Shown here: positions 23,601-32,570 of the stretch, one piece after another
Position numbering within the stretch: the first letter of the stretch is position 1
Layout of the letters: each line of letters starts with the position of its first letter
The notes under the pieces: model-generated
Database searches by the model: none
What the model saw: the letters and a program-made list of their open reading frames with translations, nothing else
Told to the model about the DNA's origin: nothing
Position numbers and translations under genes: made by a program
DNA from: Nisaea nitritireducens
GTDB lineage: Bacteria > Pseudomonadota > Alphaproteobacteria > Thalassobaculales > Thalassobaculaceae
Assembly: GCF_014904795.1 (NCBI RefSeq)
Contig: NZ_JACZFS010000074.1
Coordinates: forward strand, 29,838 to 93,837
Reading direction: 5' to 3'
Length of the DNA stretch: 64,000 nucleotides

Positions 23601-26471
23601 TTACGCAGGCTCAATACGACACAGGGTCGCTTTGGTTTCCTGCATCTGCGTGACCGAATCGTAGCCGTAGGTCTGCGCAGTGTTTGACGATTCGCCGAGG
23701 ACATAAGGGTCCGCACCGTCCGGATACTTGCTCCGGAGATCCTTGCCCTGGAAATGCCCGCCGAAGTGGAACGGCATAAAGGCAACGCCCGAGCCAACCC
23801 GTTCGGTGACCATCGCCTTGACCTTGACCTTGCCGTTCTCCGGACCGGTCAGCCAGACCATCTGCCCGTCTCTGATGCCGTAATTGTTGGCATCGCGGGG
23901 ATTGATCTCGACAAACATGTCCTGCTGCAGCTCAGCCAGCCAGGGATTGGACCGGGTTTCTTCACCGCCGCCCTCATATTCGACCAGACGGCCGGAAGTG
24001 AGGATGATCGGAAAGTCCTTGGAGAAGTCGTTCTTCTGGATCGACGCATAAAGTGTCGGCAGACGATACGCCTTCCTGTCCTCGTAGGTCGGATAATCCG
24101 CCACGAGGTCACGCCGGGACGTGTACAGCGGCTCGCGGTGCAACGGCACCGGATCCGGGAAAGTCCAGACCACGGCACGTGCCTTCGCGTTGCCGAACGG
24201 TGAGCATTCGTGAGCGATCGCAACGCGCTGGATGCCGCCGGAAAGGTCGGTCTTCCAGTTCGTCTTGTCGCCTGAAATGCCTTCGATCGTCTTCCGCTCC
24301 TCGTCGGTCAGATCCTTGTCCCAGCCGAGTTTCTTCAGCATGGCCATGGTGAATTCCGGATACCCGTCCTTCAGGTCCGAATTGGCACCATAGGAATCGA
24401 CCGCGAGCAGATTGTCGCCGTTCCGTTCGACACCGAACCGGGCACGGAAGGTAAGCCCGCCCTCGGAAACCGGTTTCGACGGATCGTAGAGGATCGGCGT
24501 GCCCGGATGGTTCATCTCCGGAGTACCCCAGCACGGCCACGGCATGCCGTAGTAATCGCCATCGCACGGACCGCCCTTCGCCTGAAGAGAGGTCTTGTCG
24601 AAGGTGTGCTGGTTGGCCATGTGCTTGCGCAGCCGCTCCGGCGTCTGGCCGGTATAGCCGATGGTCCACATGCCTTTGTTGATCTCGGCAGTGATGTCCT
24701 CGACGTGCGGCTCCTTGCCGTTGACCTTGATGTTCTTGAACATCTGGTCGGCCATGCCGAACTTCTCGGCAAAGAGATACATGATCTCATGGTCGGTCTT
24801 CGATTCGAAGAGCGGTTCCACCACCTTGTCGCGCCACTGGATGGAGCGGTTGGAGGCCGTTACCGAGCCGTAGGTTTCGAACTGAGTGGCCGCCGGGAGC
24901 AGGTAGACCCCGTCCTTGCGGTCATGCAGAACAGCAGAAACCGTCGGGTACGGATCGACGACGACGAGGAGATCGAGTTTCTCCATCGCCTTCTTCATTT
25001 CGACCATACGGGTCTGCGAGTTCGGCGCGTGGCCCCAAAGCACCATGGCCCGGACATTATTGGGCTGGTCCATGTTGGCTTTGTCTTCAAGCACGCCGTC
25101 GATCCAGCGCGACACCGGAATGCCGCTGGATTCCATCAGCTTCTTGTCGCCGAACCGGCTGAGCATGTAGTCGTAATCGACATCCCAGACCCGTGACCAG
25201 TGCTTCCAGGCACCGGTGCTGAGACCGTAATAGCCCGGCAGGGTGTGGGACAGCACGCCAAGATCGGTCGCGCCCTGGACGTTGTCGTGGCCGCGGAAGA
25301 TGTTGGTGCCGCCACCGGCCTTGCCCATGTTCCCGAGCGCGAGCTGCAGGATGCAGTAGGCACGGGTGTTGTTGTTGCCGTTGGTATGCTGGGTGCCGCC
25401 CATGCACCAGATCACGGTGCCCGGACGGTTGTTGACCAGCGTCCGCGCGACACGGCGCATCTGCGAGCCCGGAACTCCGGTGACCCGCTCGGTCTCTTCC
25501 GGCGTCCACTTCTTCACTTCGGCCCGGATCTCTTCCATGCCCCAGACACGCTGGCGGATGAATTCCTTGTCTTCCCAGCCATTCTCGAAGATGTGCCAGA
25601 GCAGGCCCCAGATCAGCGCGACGTCCGAGCCCGGACGGAACCGGACATATTCAGACGCGTGCGCCGCGGTCCGCGTGAAGCGCGGGTCGCAGACGATCAG
25701 CGGTGCGTTGTTCTGCTCCTTCGCCCGCAGCAGGTGCAGCAGCGAGACCGGGTGGGCCTCCGCCGGGTTCCCGCCGATGACGAAGATGGCACGACTGTTG
25801 TGGATGTCGTTGTAGCTGTTCGTCATCGCACCGTAGCCCCAGGTGTTTGCAACACCCGCGACCGTGGTCGAGTGACAGATACGCGCCTGGTGGTCACCGT
25901 TATTGGAACCCCAGAAGGCGTAGAATTTGCGGAACAGGTAGGCCTGTTCGTTACTGTGCTTGGCGGAACCGAGCCAGTATACCGAATCTGGGCCGCTTTC
26001 CTGCCGGATCTTCAGCATCTGGTCGCCGATGTCGCTGATCGCCTGTTCCCAGCTGACCTTGGTGTATTTACCGTCGATCAGCTTCATCGGGTATTTCAGG
26101 CGGCGCTCACCATGCGCGTGCTCGCGAACCGCGGCGCCCTTGGCGCAATGGGACCCGAGGTTGAACGGGCTGTCGAAGCCCGGCTCCTGACCGATCCACA
26201 CGCCATTCCGCACTTCCGCCTCGACCGTGCAGCCGACGGAGCAGTGAGTACAGACCGATCGGACCTTCTCGATACCGGCCAGCGGATTGGCTTGAGCTTC
26301 GGCTTTCTTGACCATGCCACCGCCGAGGGTGGCTGCGGCGGCAAGACCGCCGGCTGTAATTCCGGAGCGTTTCAGAAACGTTCTCCGGTCGATCGCGCTG
26401 CCGGCCTGGCCGGTCACTGCACGCGACATGCGGGGCGATCCAGATCGCCCGCCCGTCTTCTTCATCAACAT
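23601..26471 (-). CDS. fdhA: formate dehydrogenase alpha (molybdo/tungstopterin) subunit, TAT-exported
   Basis: A 956-residue catalytic subunit. The N-terminus holds a twin-arginine signal (DRRTFLKR at 29-36, then a hydrophobic stretch ending AEAQ). Cys74, Cys77, Cys81 and Cys109 bind the proximal [4Fe-4S] cluster. The pterin-metal ligand is Cys199 in ARICHS (codon TGT), so this is a cysteine rather than selenocysteine enzyme; His200 is the conserved partner. The C-terminal molydopterin-dinucleotide-binding domain (PIILTSGRLVEYEGGG onward) is complete. It oxidises formate to CO2 in the periplasm. Adjacent tupBCA suggests that tungsten is the metal. Start ATG 26471 has GGGAG 7 bp upstream; it follows the TAT-peptide and TorD genes. 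Confidence 0.96.
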   Translation of the reverse strand: MLMKKTGGRSGSPRMSRAVTGQAGSAIDRRTFLKRSGITAGGLAAAATLGGGMVKKAEAQANPLAGIEKVRSVCTHCSVGCTVEAEVRNGVWIGQEPGFDSPFNLGSHCAKGAAVREHAHGERRLKYPMKLIDGKYTKVSWEQAISDIGDQMLKIRQESGPDSVYWLGSAKHSNEQAYLFRKFYAFWGSNNGDHQARICHSTTVAGVANTWGYGAMTNSYNDIHNSRAIFVIGGNPAEAHPVSLLHLLRAKEQNNAPLIVCDPRFTRTAAHASEYVRFRPGSDVALIWGLLWHIFENGWEDKEFIRQRVWGMEEIRAEVKKWTPEETERVTGVPGSQMRRVARTLVNNRPGTVIWCMGGTQHTNGNNNTRAYCILQLALGNMGKAGGGTNIFRGHDNVQGATDLGVLSHTLPGYYGLSTGAWKHWSRVWDVDYDYMLSRFGDKKLMESSGIPVSRWIDGVLEDKANMDQPNNVRAMVLWGHAPNSQTRMVEMKKAMEKLDLLVVVDPYPTVSAVLHDRKDGVYLLPAATQFETYGSVTASNRSIQWRDKVVEPLFESKTDHEIMYLFAEKFGMADQMFKNIKVNGKEPHVEDITAEINKGMWTIGYTGQTPERLRKHMANQHTFDKTSLQAKGGPCDGDYYGMPWPCWGTPEMNHPGTPILYDPSKPVSEGGLTFRARFGVERNGDNLLAVDSYGANSDLKDGYPEFTMAMLKKLGWDKDLTDEERKTIEGISGDKTNWKTDLSGGIQRVAIAHECSPFGNAKARAVVWTFPDPVPLHREPLYTSRRDLVADYPTYEDRKAYRLPTLYASIQKNDFSKDFPIILTSGRLVEYEGGGEETRSNPWLAELQQDMFVEINPRDANNYGIRDGQMVWLTGPENGKVKVKAMVTERVGSGVAFMPFHFGGHFQGKDLRSKYPDGADPYVLGESSNTAQTYGYDSVTQMQETKATLCRIEPA

Positions 26472-26582
26472 ATCGTTCTCCCGAACATTACGGCCTCTTT
26501 ATCGACCGCTTATGTTTCAGCAGGCGCCCCAGCATGTGGCGCCCCGGGCCTCCCAAGTGAGAGGACCCTCCCCGTCTTGCCC

Positions 26583-26777
26583 CTAGAAGCGTGACAGAGC
26601 GTAGGCCGTCTTCACATGCGCGGTTTCCCTGTAGCCGGCACTGACCTTTTCGGGCCGCGATGCGGCCTCGGCAGGTTTCTGCGCCCCGGCAATTGCCGCA
26701 GCACCGGCAGCAGCGCCGATGCCTGACAATTTCAGGAAATCACGGCGTGTGGATTCGGGCTTTTTTGATTTCGCCAT
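26583..26777 (-). CDS. formate dehydrogenase region TAT-signal peptide protein
   Basis: A 64-residue protein with a twin-arginine motif STRRDFLKLSG at residues 9-19, a hydrophobic alanine-rich segment and a short mature tail ending TAYALSRF. It matches the small family of TAT-targeted proteins found next to formate dehydrogenase genes. Its function is not established; a short third partner exported with FdhA, or a chaperone-like bait for TorD, are possibilities. ATG at 26777 has GGAG at good spacing; the frame is open 32 codons further up but overlaps torD. Confidence 0.85.
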   Translation of the reverse strand: MAKSKKPESTRRDFLKLSGIGAAAGAAAIAGAQKPAEAASRPEKVSAGYRETAHVKTAYALSRF

Positions 26778-26865
26778 CTCCAACTCCGTTCTGCTCCGCA
26801 CGGGTCCGATATGTTGATCCGCAAGCCGGCCCGTGCCCGGCTGCGGGAAATCACTTTCCGGCGCC

Positions 26866-27468
26866 TTACTCAAGCATCCGGAACGACTCGATCTCGATCT
26901 CCAAGAACTGGCGCCCGATGGCGCCGAGCGGCATGTAGAGACTTGACGCCTTGGCGCCCTCGAGATCTTCGAAAAATTTCACGGCCCACGGCGCCACATG
27001 CCGGCTGAAAAATTCAGCCTGGCGCTCCAGATGGCAGGCCGGACCGAAATCGCCGCGAATCATCCCCGCCATCACATCGCAAAGAGCCGCGATGTGATCC
27101 TCGGGCTCTTTCACGTCATCGGCGCGCGAAACACCAAGCTGCGCAAGATCGTCGCGCAGTTCGGCCAGCGGCTTTTCGTTGAGGAATCCTGTCAGATAAA
27201 AGGAGCCATGGGGCACCAGCTCTCCGCGCCCCACTCCATAGAACAGCTTGTGGAATTCTTCGTCGGCGGACTCTACCGTCGCGGCACGCGCCGCAGCCGC
27301 GAAAGCGGCGACGGATTTGCCAAGCGGCGTGTCGTCGCCTTCGAAGCTACGGGCAATATCAAGGCTGTCCTGATGCGGCGGACGCGCAAGAAAATGCGCA
27401 AGCAGACCGTACCAGTGCGCTCTGACGGCGTCTTCTTCCGACACCAGACTTCGGGCGGTCTCTGTCAC
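26866..27468 (-). CDS. TorD-family molecular chaperone for formate dehydrogenase
   Basis: A 200-residue all-helical protein of the TorD/DmsD redox-enzyme maturation family. Recognisable features are the EEFHKLFYGVGRGELVPHGS region (residues 70-90), the family EYxxLF-like and P-x-GS-x-Y motif, and DHIAALCDVMAGMI. Such chaperones hold the TAT signal of a molybdo-enzyme until its cofactor is inserted. It is encoded two genes upstream of fdhA, so FdhA is the expected client. Cytoplasmic. Confidence 0.9.
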   Translation of the reverse strand: MTETARSLVSEEDAVRAHWYGLLAHFLARPPHQDSLDIARSFEGDDTPLGKSVAAFAAAARAATVESADEEFHKLFYGVGRGELVPHGSFYLTGFLNEKPLAELRDDLAQLGVSRADDVKEPEDHIAALCDVMAGMIRGDFGPACHLERQAEFFSRHVAPWAVKFFEDLEGAKASSLYMPLGAIGRQFLEIEIESFRMLE

Positions 27469-27638
27469 CGACCCACTCTCCCTGACGTGCCCGCGTAAAC
27501 CGATAGGAATCGCAAGCTTCGTTACAACGGCTTAGTGCCGCTCTTTAGAATGATTAAAGTACGCGCGCCCAGTCGATAAGTCCATATGAACACATGCACG
27601 GCCGCGAAGGTTTTCCACACTGCGAACGACGCCGCGGG

Positions 27639-28304
27639 TTATTCGAGGTCTCCGTCACCGACCTCTTCAGCCTCATCCTCGCCCTGGAGATCATCTCCGG
27701 AGCCTGCAGCGGAGCCACTATTTGCCGCAGCTTCGGGCTGTTCGGCCGCCGCCAGCCGCCGCGCCTCATCATCCGCCAGCTCATCTTCAGCTTCGGTATC
27801 TTCAGTCTGGGTATCTTCAGCTTGGGCGTCTTCCTCGTCGGGTTTCTCGGCAAGCTCCTCGTCGGTCATGAAACCCTTGCCGACCCGATAGGCCGTCTGC
27901 ATGCCTTCGATCACCATGGCGGAATCCGTGAAATCCCCACCGTAATCGACCAGACCATCGACATTCGCCAGCACCGGATTAGTGCGCCACAGAGCCTGCA
28001 AGGCGCGGCGGCGCAGAAACTCGGGAACCTTACTCTGCATGAAAGGTGTGAAATCGCTCTCCGCGTCGAGCGTTTCAATATCCGGCAGACCGTCGACCAG
28101 CTCCTGCTCTTCCTCGGTCAGCGGGCGCTCGTCTCCGGTGATCAGGGCAGGAAGCTGATCGTCCGGCGCTTCTTCGGGGAGGACCGGCGCCGCGCCGCCA
28201 CGCTTCTCGCGAGGCGTAGCCGTCTCCGCGATCCGGGCCGAGTCCTTGCGTTGCGACCATCGCGCCAGGAACCCCCGTCCATCGTCGTCCTGGGTGTCAG
28301 TCAA
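27639..28304 (-). CDS. DUF3306 domain protein
   Basis: A 221-residue cytoplasmic protein. The conserved core (GFLARWSQRK at the start, then SDFTPFMQSKVPEFLRRRALQALWRTNPVLANVDGLVDYGGDFTD, about residues 80-130) matches DUF3306, found beside formate dehydrogenase genes. The C-terminal 70 residues are low complexity and very acidic (runs of Asp, Glu and Ala). Role unknown; co-occurrence points to FDH maturation or assembly. Its start overlaps the DUF3305 gene by 8 bp. Confidence 0.88.
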   Translation of the reverse strand: MTDTQDDDGRGFLARWSQRKDSARIAETATPREKRGGAAPVLPEEAPDDQLPALITGDERPLTEEEQELVDGLPDIETLDAESDFTPFMQSKVPEFLRRRALQALWRTNPVLANVDGLVDYGGDFTDSAMVIEGMQTAYRVGKGFMTDEELAEKPDEEDAQAEDTQTEDTEAEDELADDEARRLAAAEQPEAAANSGSAAGSGDDLQGEDEAEEVGDGDLE

Positions 28305-28842
28305 GGCGCCGCCTCCCGGGCATACGCGATCCTTTTTCGTCGATCAGGGGCCGGCGGCCGAACTTGTCCTGCTCGTGGCGATGATCGCTGCGCTTGCGCT
28401 TGATGAAAACCTCGTCTTCGTGGTGCGTGTCGCAGAAATCCTGCACCCAGGCGATCAGCCCCTCGGGCATCGGTACGCTCTCGACAGTCTCTTCGCCTGA
28501 ATCCAGATAATCCTGCGCCTCGTAAGCAGAAGCCGTGGCCAGGAAGGGATAAACCTCGAACGGCGAATCCGGATCGTCATCGGCCCGCAGCACAACATAG
28601 ACAGACGGCTGGCCCGACAGGTTCACCTTGTAGGATTCGGTTTCTTTTCGGTACAGGGTCAGCGGCAGCGTCGCCGCGTGATAGCGCTCAACCCCGTCGC
28701 TCTTGTCCAGCAGAATCCATTCCCGGACCTCTGGCGCCCCGACGATGACGGAGACCGCGTTCCAGCGATGATCCTGCCAGGGATTGTCGATTTTCCGGCG
28801 CTCCAGCACCAGTCCAACCGGGATGGTCCGGCTGCGTTCCAT
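28297..28842 (-). CDS. DUF3305 domain protein
   Basis: A 181-residue cytoplasmic protein matching DUF3305: RTIPVGLVLERRKIDNPWQDHRW at the N-terminus, then LPLTLYRKETESYKVNLSG, and the C-terminal YPFLATASAYEAQDYLD. It occurs together with DUF3306 in formate dehydrogenase clusters; the biochemical role is unknown. The ATG at 28842 begins at the conserved N-terminus. It is the first gene of the long minus-strand fdh operon and diverges from the ferredoxin gene at 28963; the 120-bp gap between them should contain both promoters. Confidence 0.88.
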   Translation of the reverse strand: MERSRTIPVGLVLERRKIDNPWQDHRWNAVSVIVGAPEVREWILLDKSDGVERYHAATLPLTLYRKETESYKVNLSGQPSVYVVLRADDDPDSPFEVYPFLATASAYEAQDYLDSGEETVESVPMPEGLIAWVQDFCDTHHEDEVFIKRKRSDHRHEQDKFGRRPLIDEKGSRMPGRRRLD

Positions 28843-28962
28843 TTCCACTCCTCGGATTCTCCAGTCGAGGTCATTGCCCCGGCCGCGCCGTGTTGCAAAT
28901 ATGTGTACCAAAAGTGCGCGCTGAAAAGACTGAAACATATAAAGCGCACGGGAGAGAGAGAT

Positions 28963-30993
28963 ATGGCCACCGAAAGCGGGCGGCTGCTGGTCTGCAATTG
29001 CAATCAGACCATGCCCCTGGAATCCGTCGCGAGCGCGGTTGCGCAAGGCGGGACGGTTCCCTTCATCCATTCAGCCTTGTGCCGATCCCAGCTTGGGAAT
29101 TTTCGCGATGCGGCAGCCAGCGGCACCCCGCTGACCGTCTGCTGCACACAGGAAGCGCCGCTGTTCAGCGAAATCGGGCAGGAAAGCGGACTGGATGAGA
29201 GCGCGTTAAGCTTCGTCAATATCCGCGAGCGGGCCGGCTGGTCCGAAGAGGCCAAGGATGCCGGACCGAAGATCGCCGCCCTGATCGCGGAAGCCGCGGT
29301 CGCGGGAACGCCAACGACACAGGTATCGCTGTCTTCCGACGGGATCTGCCTGGTTTACGGCAAGGATCAGTCTGCTCTCGATGCGGCGCGGCAACTCTCG
29401 GAGCGGCTCGACGTCACGCTGCTGCTGAAAGAGAGCGACGGCATCGTGCCGCCTTCCGTCATGGATGTGCCGGTCTTTCAAGGCCGGATCATCCGCACGG
29501 CTGGACATCTCGGCGCTTTCGAGATCGGTGTCGACGATTACGCACCGGCCAATCCGGCAAGCCGCGACGCCTTTTCCTTCGAGCGCCCGCAGAACGGCGC
29601 TGTCTCGAAATGCGACCTCATTCTCGACCTGACCGGAGAGACCCCGCTTTTCACCGGCCACGACAAGCGCGACGGTTATTTCCGCCCCGATCCGGGCGAT
29701 CCGGTCGCGGTGCAGAAGGCCTTGTTCGAGCTTTCGGACATGGTCGGCGAATTCGCGAAACCGCGTTATGTGGATTTCAAAGCCGATCTCTGCGCCCATT
29801 CCCGCAGCCGCAAGACCGGCTGTTCACGCTGCATCGATGTCTGTCCGGCCGGCGCCATCAGTTCAGACGGCGATGTTGTCGCCTTCGATGCACATATTTG
29901 CGGTGGTTGCGGTGCCTGTAATTCGGTCTGTCCGACCGGCGCAGCACATTACGCCTTCCCGCCAACCACAAATCTGGTCGAACGCCTGTCCGTTCTGATG
30001 CAGACCTATGCGGATGCCGGCGGGCGCGATGCCGCCTTGTTCATCCACGATACCACCGACGGCGCACCGATGATCGACATGTCGGCCCGATTCGGCCGGG
30101 GCCTGCCGGCGCACGTGATCCCGTTCGCGGTGACCCAGGTGACCCAGGTCGGACTTGATTTCCTGGCAGCCGCCTTTGCCTTTGGTGTCGGCCGGGTGGT
30201 GCTGCATTCTCATCCGCGCAAGCAGGAGGAGATCGGCGGCTTGGCGGGTCAGATCGGCCTTGCCGAAACCGTCCTCACCGGACTTGGTTTCGAGAGCGGG
30301 CGCGTCGAGCTTCTGGTCGAAGCCGACCCGGACGCGGTCGAGGCCAGGCTCTGGTCGATGGAAAGGTCCAAGGGCGTTGAACCGCGTTTCTTCCTCGCCC
30401 TCGGCGGCAAACGGGAAATCATGGATACCGCCCTGGCCCAGCTCCGGCTTGCGGCCCCGACCCCGGTCGACACGATTGCGTTGCCGCCCGGCGCGCCGTA
30501 CGGCCAGGTCAATGTGGACGCCGAAGCCTGCACGCTCTGCCTCGCCTGCGTCAGCGCCTGCCCGGCCAGCGCCCTGCTGGACAACCCGGAAGCACCACAG
30601 CTTTCCTTCGTTGAAAGCAGCTGCGTGCAATGCGGGCTTTGCCGGAACACCTGCCCGGAAAGCGCCATCACCCTGGAGCCGCGGATTAACTTCCTGACAT
30701 CAGCCAAGTCGCCCGTTGTGATGAAGGAAGAGGAGCCGTTCCATTGTGTACGTTGCGACAAGCCCTTCGCCGCGAAAAGCACCATCGACCGAATCGTCAA
30801 AACGCTGGCGGAGAAGCACTCGATGTTCGCGACGCCGGAAGCCGCCCGGCGTCTGCAGATGTGCGAAGATTGCCGCGTCGTCGACCAGTTCGAGGAAGGT
30901 AACCCGATGGCAGGTGGCGCCCGGCCGATGGTCCGCACGACAGAGGACTATCAGGCAGGCAATGTTCCGGACGACGACGAAAGCATCCACTGA
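28963..30993 (+). CDS. multi-cluster 4Fe-4S ferredoxin-like protein of fdh cluster
   Basis: A 676-residue cytoplasmic iron-sulfur protein. The N-terminus has CNCNQTM (residues 9-15). The middle part holds CSRCIDVCPAG and CGGCGACNSVCPTG (about 285-330), and the C-terminal part holds CTLCLACVSACPAS and CVQCGLCRNTCPES (about 525-570), i.e. four classical [4Fe-4S] motifs in two pairs. A late CVRCDKPF and CEDC are additional Cys sites. Such proteins accompany FDH operons and may deliver electrons or sulfur for cofactor insertion, or couple FDH to another oxidoreductase. Start ATG 28963 is preceded by GGAGAGAG; the frame extends upstream without an SD. It is divergent from the fdh operon. Confidence 0.9.
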   Translation: MATESGRLLVCNCNQTMPLESVASAVAQGGTVPFIHSALCRSQLGNFRDAAASGTPLTVCCTQEAPLFSEIGQESGLDESALSFVNIRERAGWSEEAKDAGPKIAALIAEAAVAGTPTTQVSLSSDGICLVYGKDQSALDAARQLSERLDVTLLLKESDGIVPPSVMDVPVFQGRIIRTAGHLGAFEIGVDDYAPANPASRDAFSFERPQNGAVSKCDLILDLTGETPLFTGHDKRDGYFRPDPGDPVAVQKALFELSDMVGEFAKPRYVDFKADLCAHSRSRKTGCSRCIDVCPAGAISSDGDVVAFDAHICGGCGACNSVCPTGAAHYAFPPTTNLVERLSVLMQTYADAGGRDAALFIHDTTDGAPMIDMSARFGRGLPAHVIPFAVTQVTQVGLDFLAAAFAFGVGRVVLHSHPRKQEEIGGLAGQIGLAETVLTGLGFESGRVELLVEADPDAVEARLWSMERSKGVEPRFFLALGGKREIMDTALAQLRLAAPTPVDTIALPPGAPYGQVNVDAEACTLCLACVSACPASALLDNPEAPQLSFVESSCVQCGLCRNTCPESAITLEPRINFLTSAKSPVVMKEEEPFHCVRCDKPFAAKSTIDRIVKTLAEKHSMFATPEAARRLQMCEDCRVVDQFEEGNPMAGGARPMVRTTEDYQAGNVPDDDESIH

Positions 30994-31018
30994 CACCGCA
31001 AACCGGTCCTTGTGTCAG
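30990..31018. terminator. possible hairpin between convergent genes
   Basis: Perfect 7-bp arms CTGACAC/GTGTCAG separated by 15 nt, overlapping the 3' ends of the convergent ferredoxin and small membrane-protein genes. The loop is large and there is no U-tract, so termination is uncertain. Confidence 0.3.
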
Positions 31019-31302
31019 CCGCCGAAGCGGTCCTGGCACATAGCCGCCGCCCGTTGCTTGAAGAGGGTGTGTTTCGCATCGTCGATCACACCCTCCGCCA
31101 GCATCCGGTCGACCGCGCCGTAACGTTCCGAAAGACAGGCCGCCAGTTCGGGGTTCGCCGGCAACGCCGGCGCAGCATCGCCGCGCGCGAACATCGTCAG
31201 ATCCTCGCGGTGAATGTAGACAAGCGACGCCGCCGACAGGATCAGCACCAGACCCGCAACCAGACGGGCCCGCCAGCTGTCGATAAAGCGCTCGGCGGCC
31301 AT
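31015..31302 (-). CDS. small membrane-anchored protein
   Basis: A 95-residue protein with one N-terminal helix (LVAGLVLILSAASLVYI, residues 14-30) preceded by positive charges, so the rest should be periplasmic. Two cysteines (CLSERYG and MCQDRFGG) could form a disulfide. It follows the DUF6494 gene by 5 bp, last in a four-gene operon that converges on the FDH ferredoxin gene. No family was recognised. Confidence 0.75.
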   Translation of the reverse strand: MAAERFIDSWRARLVAGLVLILSAASLVYIHREDLTMFARGDAAPALPANPELAACLSERYGAVDRMLAEGVIDDAKHTLFKQRAAAMCQDRFGG

Positions 31303-31307
31303 GGCCG

Positions 31308-31514
31308 TTACTCGGTCTCGATCGTGCCGTCGATGGTCACTTCAAGGCCCGCCGCCGGGATCGACAGAACAACCTTGGCATCCGCTGCGGCACCAGGCTT
31401 CAGGGAGCCGTTCTCCACCGCCGCCCGGATCGCGGTCTCGATCTCGCGCTGGCTCGTGACGCCGACCTTCTTCAGGAACTTGCGGACACTCATGTTGAAG
31501 ATGTCTTCGTTCAT
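31308..31514 (-). CDS. DUF6494 family protein
   Basis: A 68-residue protein resembling DUF6494: MNEDIFNMSVRKFLKKVGVT and the following QREIETAIRAAVENG, a pair of helices, then a short strand-rich end (VVLSIPAAGLEVTIDG). Function unknown. It is spaced 11 bp from the gene upstream and 5 bp from the one downstream, so it is cotranscribed with them. Confidence 0.85.
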   Translation of the reverse strand: MNEDIFNMSVRKFLKKVGVTSQREIETAIRAAVENGSLKPGAAADAKVVLSIPAAGLEVTIDGTIETE

Positions 31515-31525
31515 GTCTTTCTCCC

Positions 31526-32557
31526 TTACGCCGGCACGGCCAGCGGTAAATTGACCAACAGGTTTTGCGGCTTCATGCGCAGCACGCCCTTCGCGTCCTG
31601 CGCCAGTCCGAGATAGACCGGACGTCCGGCGATATCCGCCCGCATGGCTTCCGGCTGCTTGAACTCAAGTCGGAACAGCGCGATCAGGTTGACCAGCGTC
31701 TCCTCGTCCACCTCTTCACCTTTGTAGAGTGCGTTCAGGATGCCGGTCGAGGTCGCGTCGAGACCGACATGCCAGACCCAGCGCTCGTCCTTGATGCTGC
31801 GGACCGGGGTCACGGAGACGTCGACGCCGAGGAAATGGGCGGCCCAGCTTTCCAGCACCCGGCACAACGCATCGAGCCCGGGCCGTGTAAAGGTAAGATC
31901 GAGCACAGTGTCGAACCGGTCGCTCCGTCCCCAGTAGATCTCCGCGTTTTCCTCGGTCAGCACGTCGAGCTCGACCGAACGCAGCGGCGTGTCGTTCTCC
32001 GCGATCAGACGCTCCAGCGAGCTTTGGCCCTGCCCCGCTGCATGCATGTCGACGATCTCCTCGTCGGCGCACATCACGGTGCCCTCCTGCAACGTCACCC
32101 GCTGGCTGCGGAACAGCAGTTCAGCCGCGCGCACCCGGATCGGGTCGGTGACGCCCTCCAGCATGTTGCGGGCGACGACATGGGCAATCTGGTCGAGGAA
32201 CAGCGGCGGGATGGAGATATCGCCGGACAGAAAGGTCGAGAGATAGAAGGCTTCGAGACTGTCCGCCGCGAGCAGGGCATCGCGGAAGCCGAGCACGATC
32301 TGGTAATTCTCCCGCCCGTCCGGATCGCCGAAAGCGGAAAGCTCCATATCGCTGACCGGCCGGCGCGGGTCGTCCAGAAGCGCCGCGTGCAGACTCCGCT
32401 CCGTCGCGCAGGATTCTTCCACCGGTGCCACCTCGGGCCGGGCGAGGATCGCGCGCAGGAAATCGTCCGTGACGGCAAGCCGGCCGTCCTCCGTCCGGTC
32501 GAGCAGCGCATGGCCGGAGCTGATCCAGAAATCCCGTGGTGCATCCAAAACTGTCAT
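31526..32557 (-). CDS. DUF6352 family protein
   Basis: A 343-residue soluble protein starting PRDFWISSGHALLDRTEDGRL, which resembles the conserved N-terminus of DUF6352. No signal peptide, membrane helix or recognisable catalytic motif is visible. It is encoded 13 bp after the ligase-fold gene. These families (ligase-fold, DUF6352, DUF6494) occur beside formate dehydrogenase gene sets, so a role in FDH maturation or regulation is a reasonable guess. Confidence 0.82.
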   Translation of the reverse strand: MTVLDAPRDFWISSGHALLDRTEDGRLAVTDDFLRAILARPEVAPVEESCATERSLHAALLDDPRRPVSDMELSAFGDPDGRENYQIVLGFRDALLAADSLEAFYLSTFLSGDISIPPLFLDQIAHVVARNMLEGVTDPIRVRAAELLFRSQRVTLQEGTVMCADEEIVDMHAAGQGQSSLERLIAENDTPLRSVELDVLTEENAEIYWGRSDRFDTVLDLTFTRPGLDALCRVLESWAAHFLGVDVSVTPVRSIKDERWVWHVGLDATSTGILNALYKGEEVDEETLVNLIALFRLEFKQPEAMRADIAGRPVYLGLAQDAKGVLRMKPQNLLVNLPLAVPA

Positions 32558-32570
32558 TTACCCGCCTGCT

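Noticed and set aside
23601..26471. Selenocysteine in FdhA
   Set aside because: The metal-ligand codon at residue 199 is TGT (Cys) and the frame has no internal TGA.
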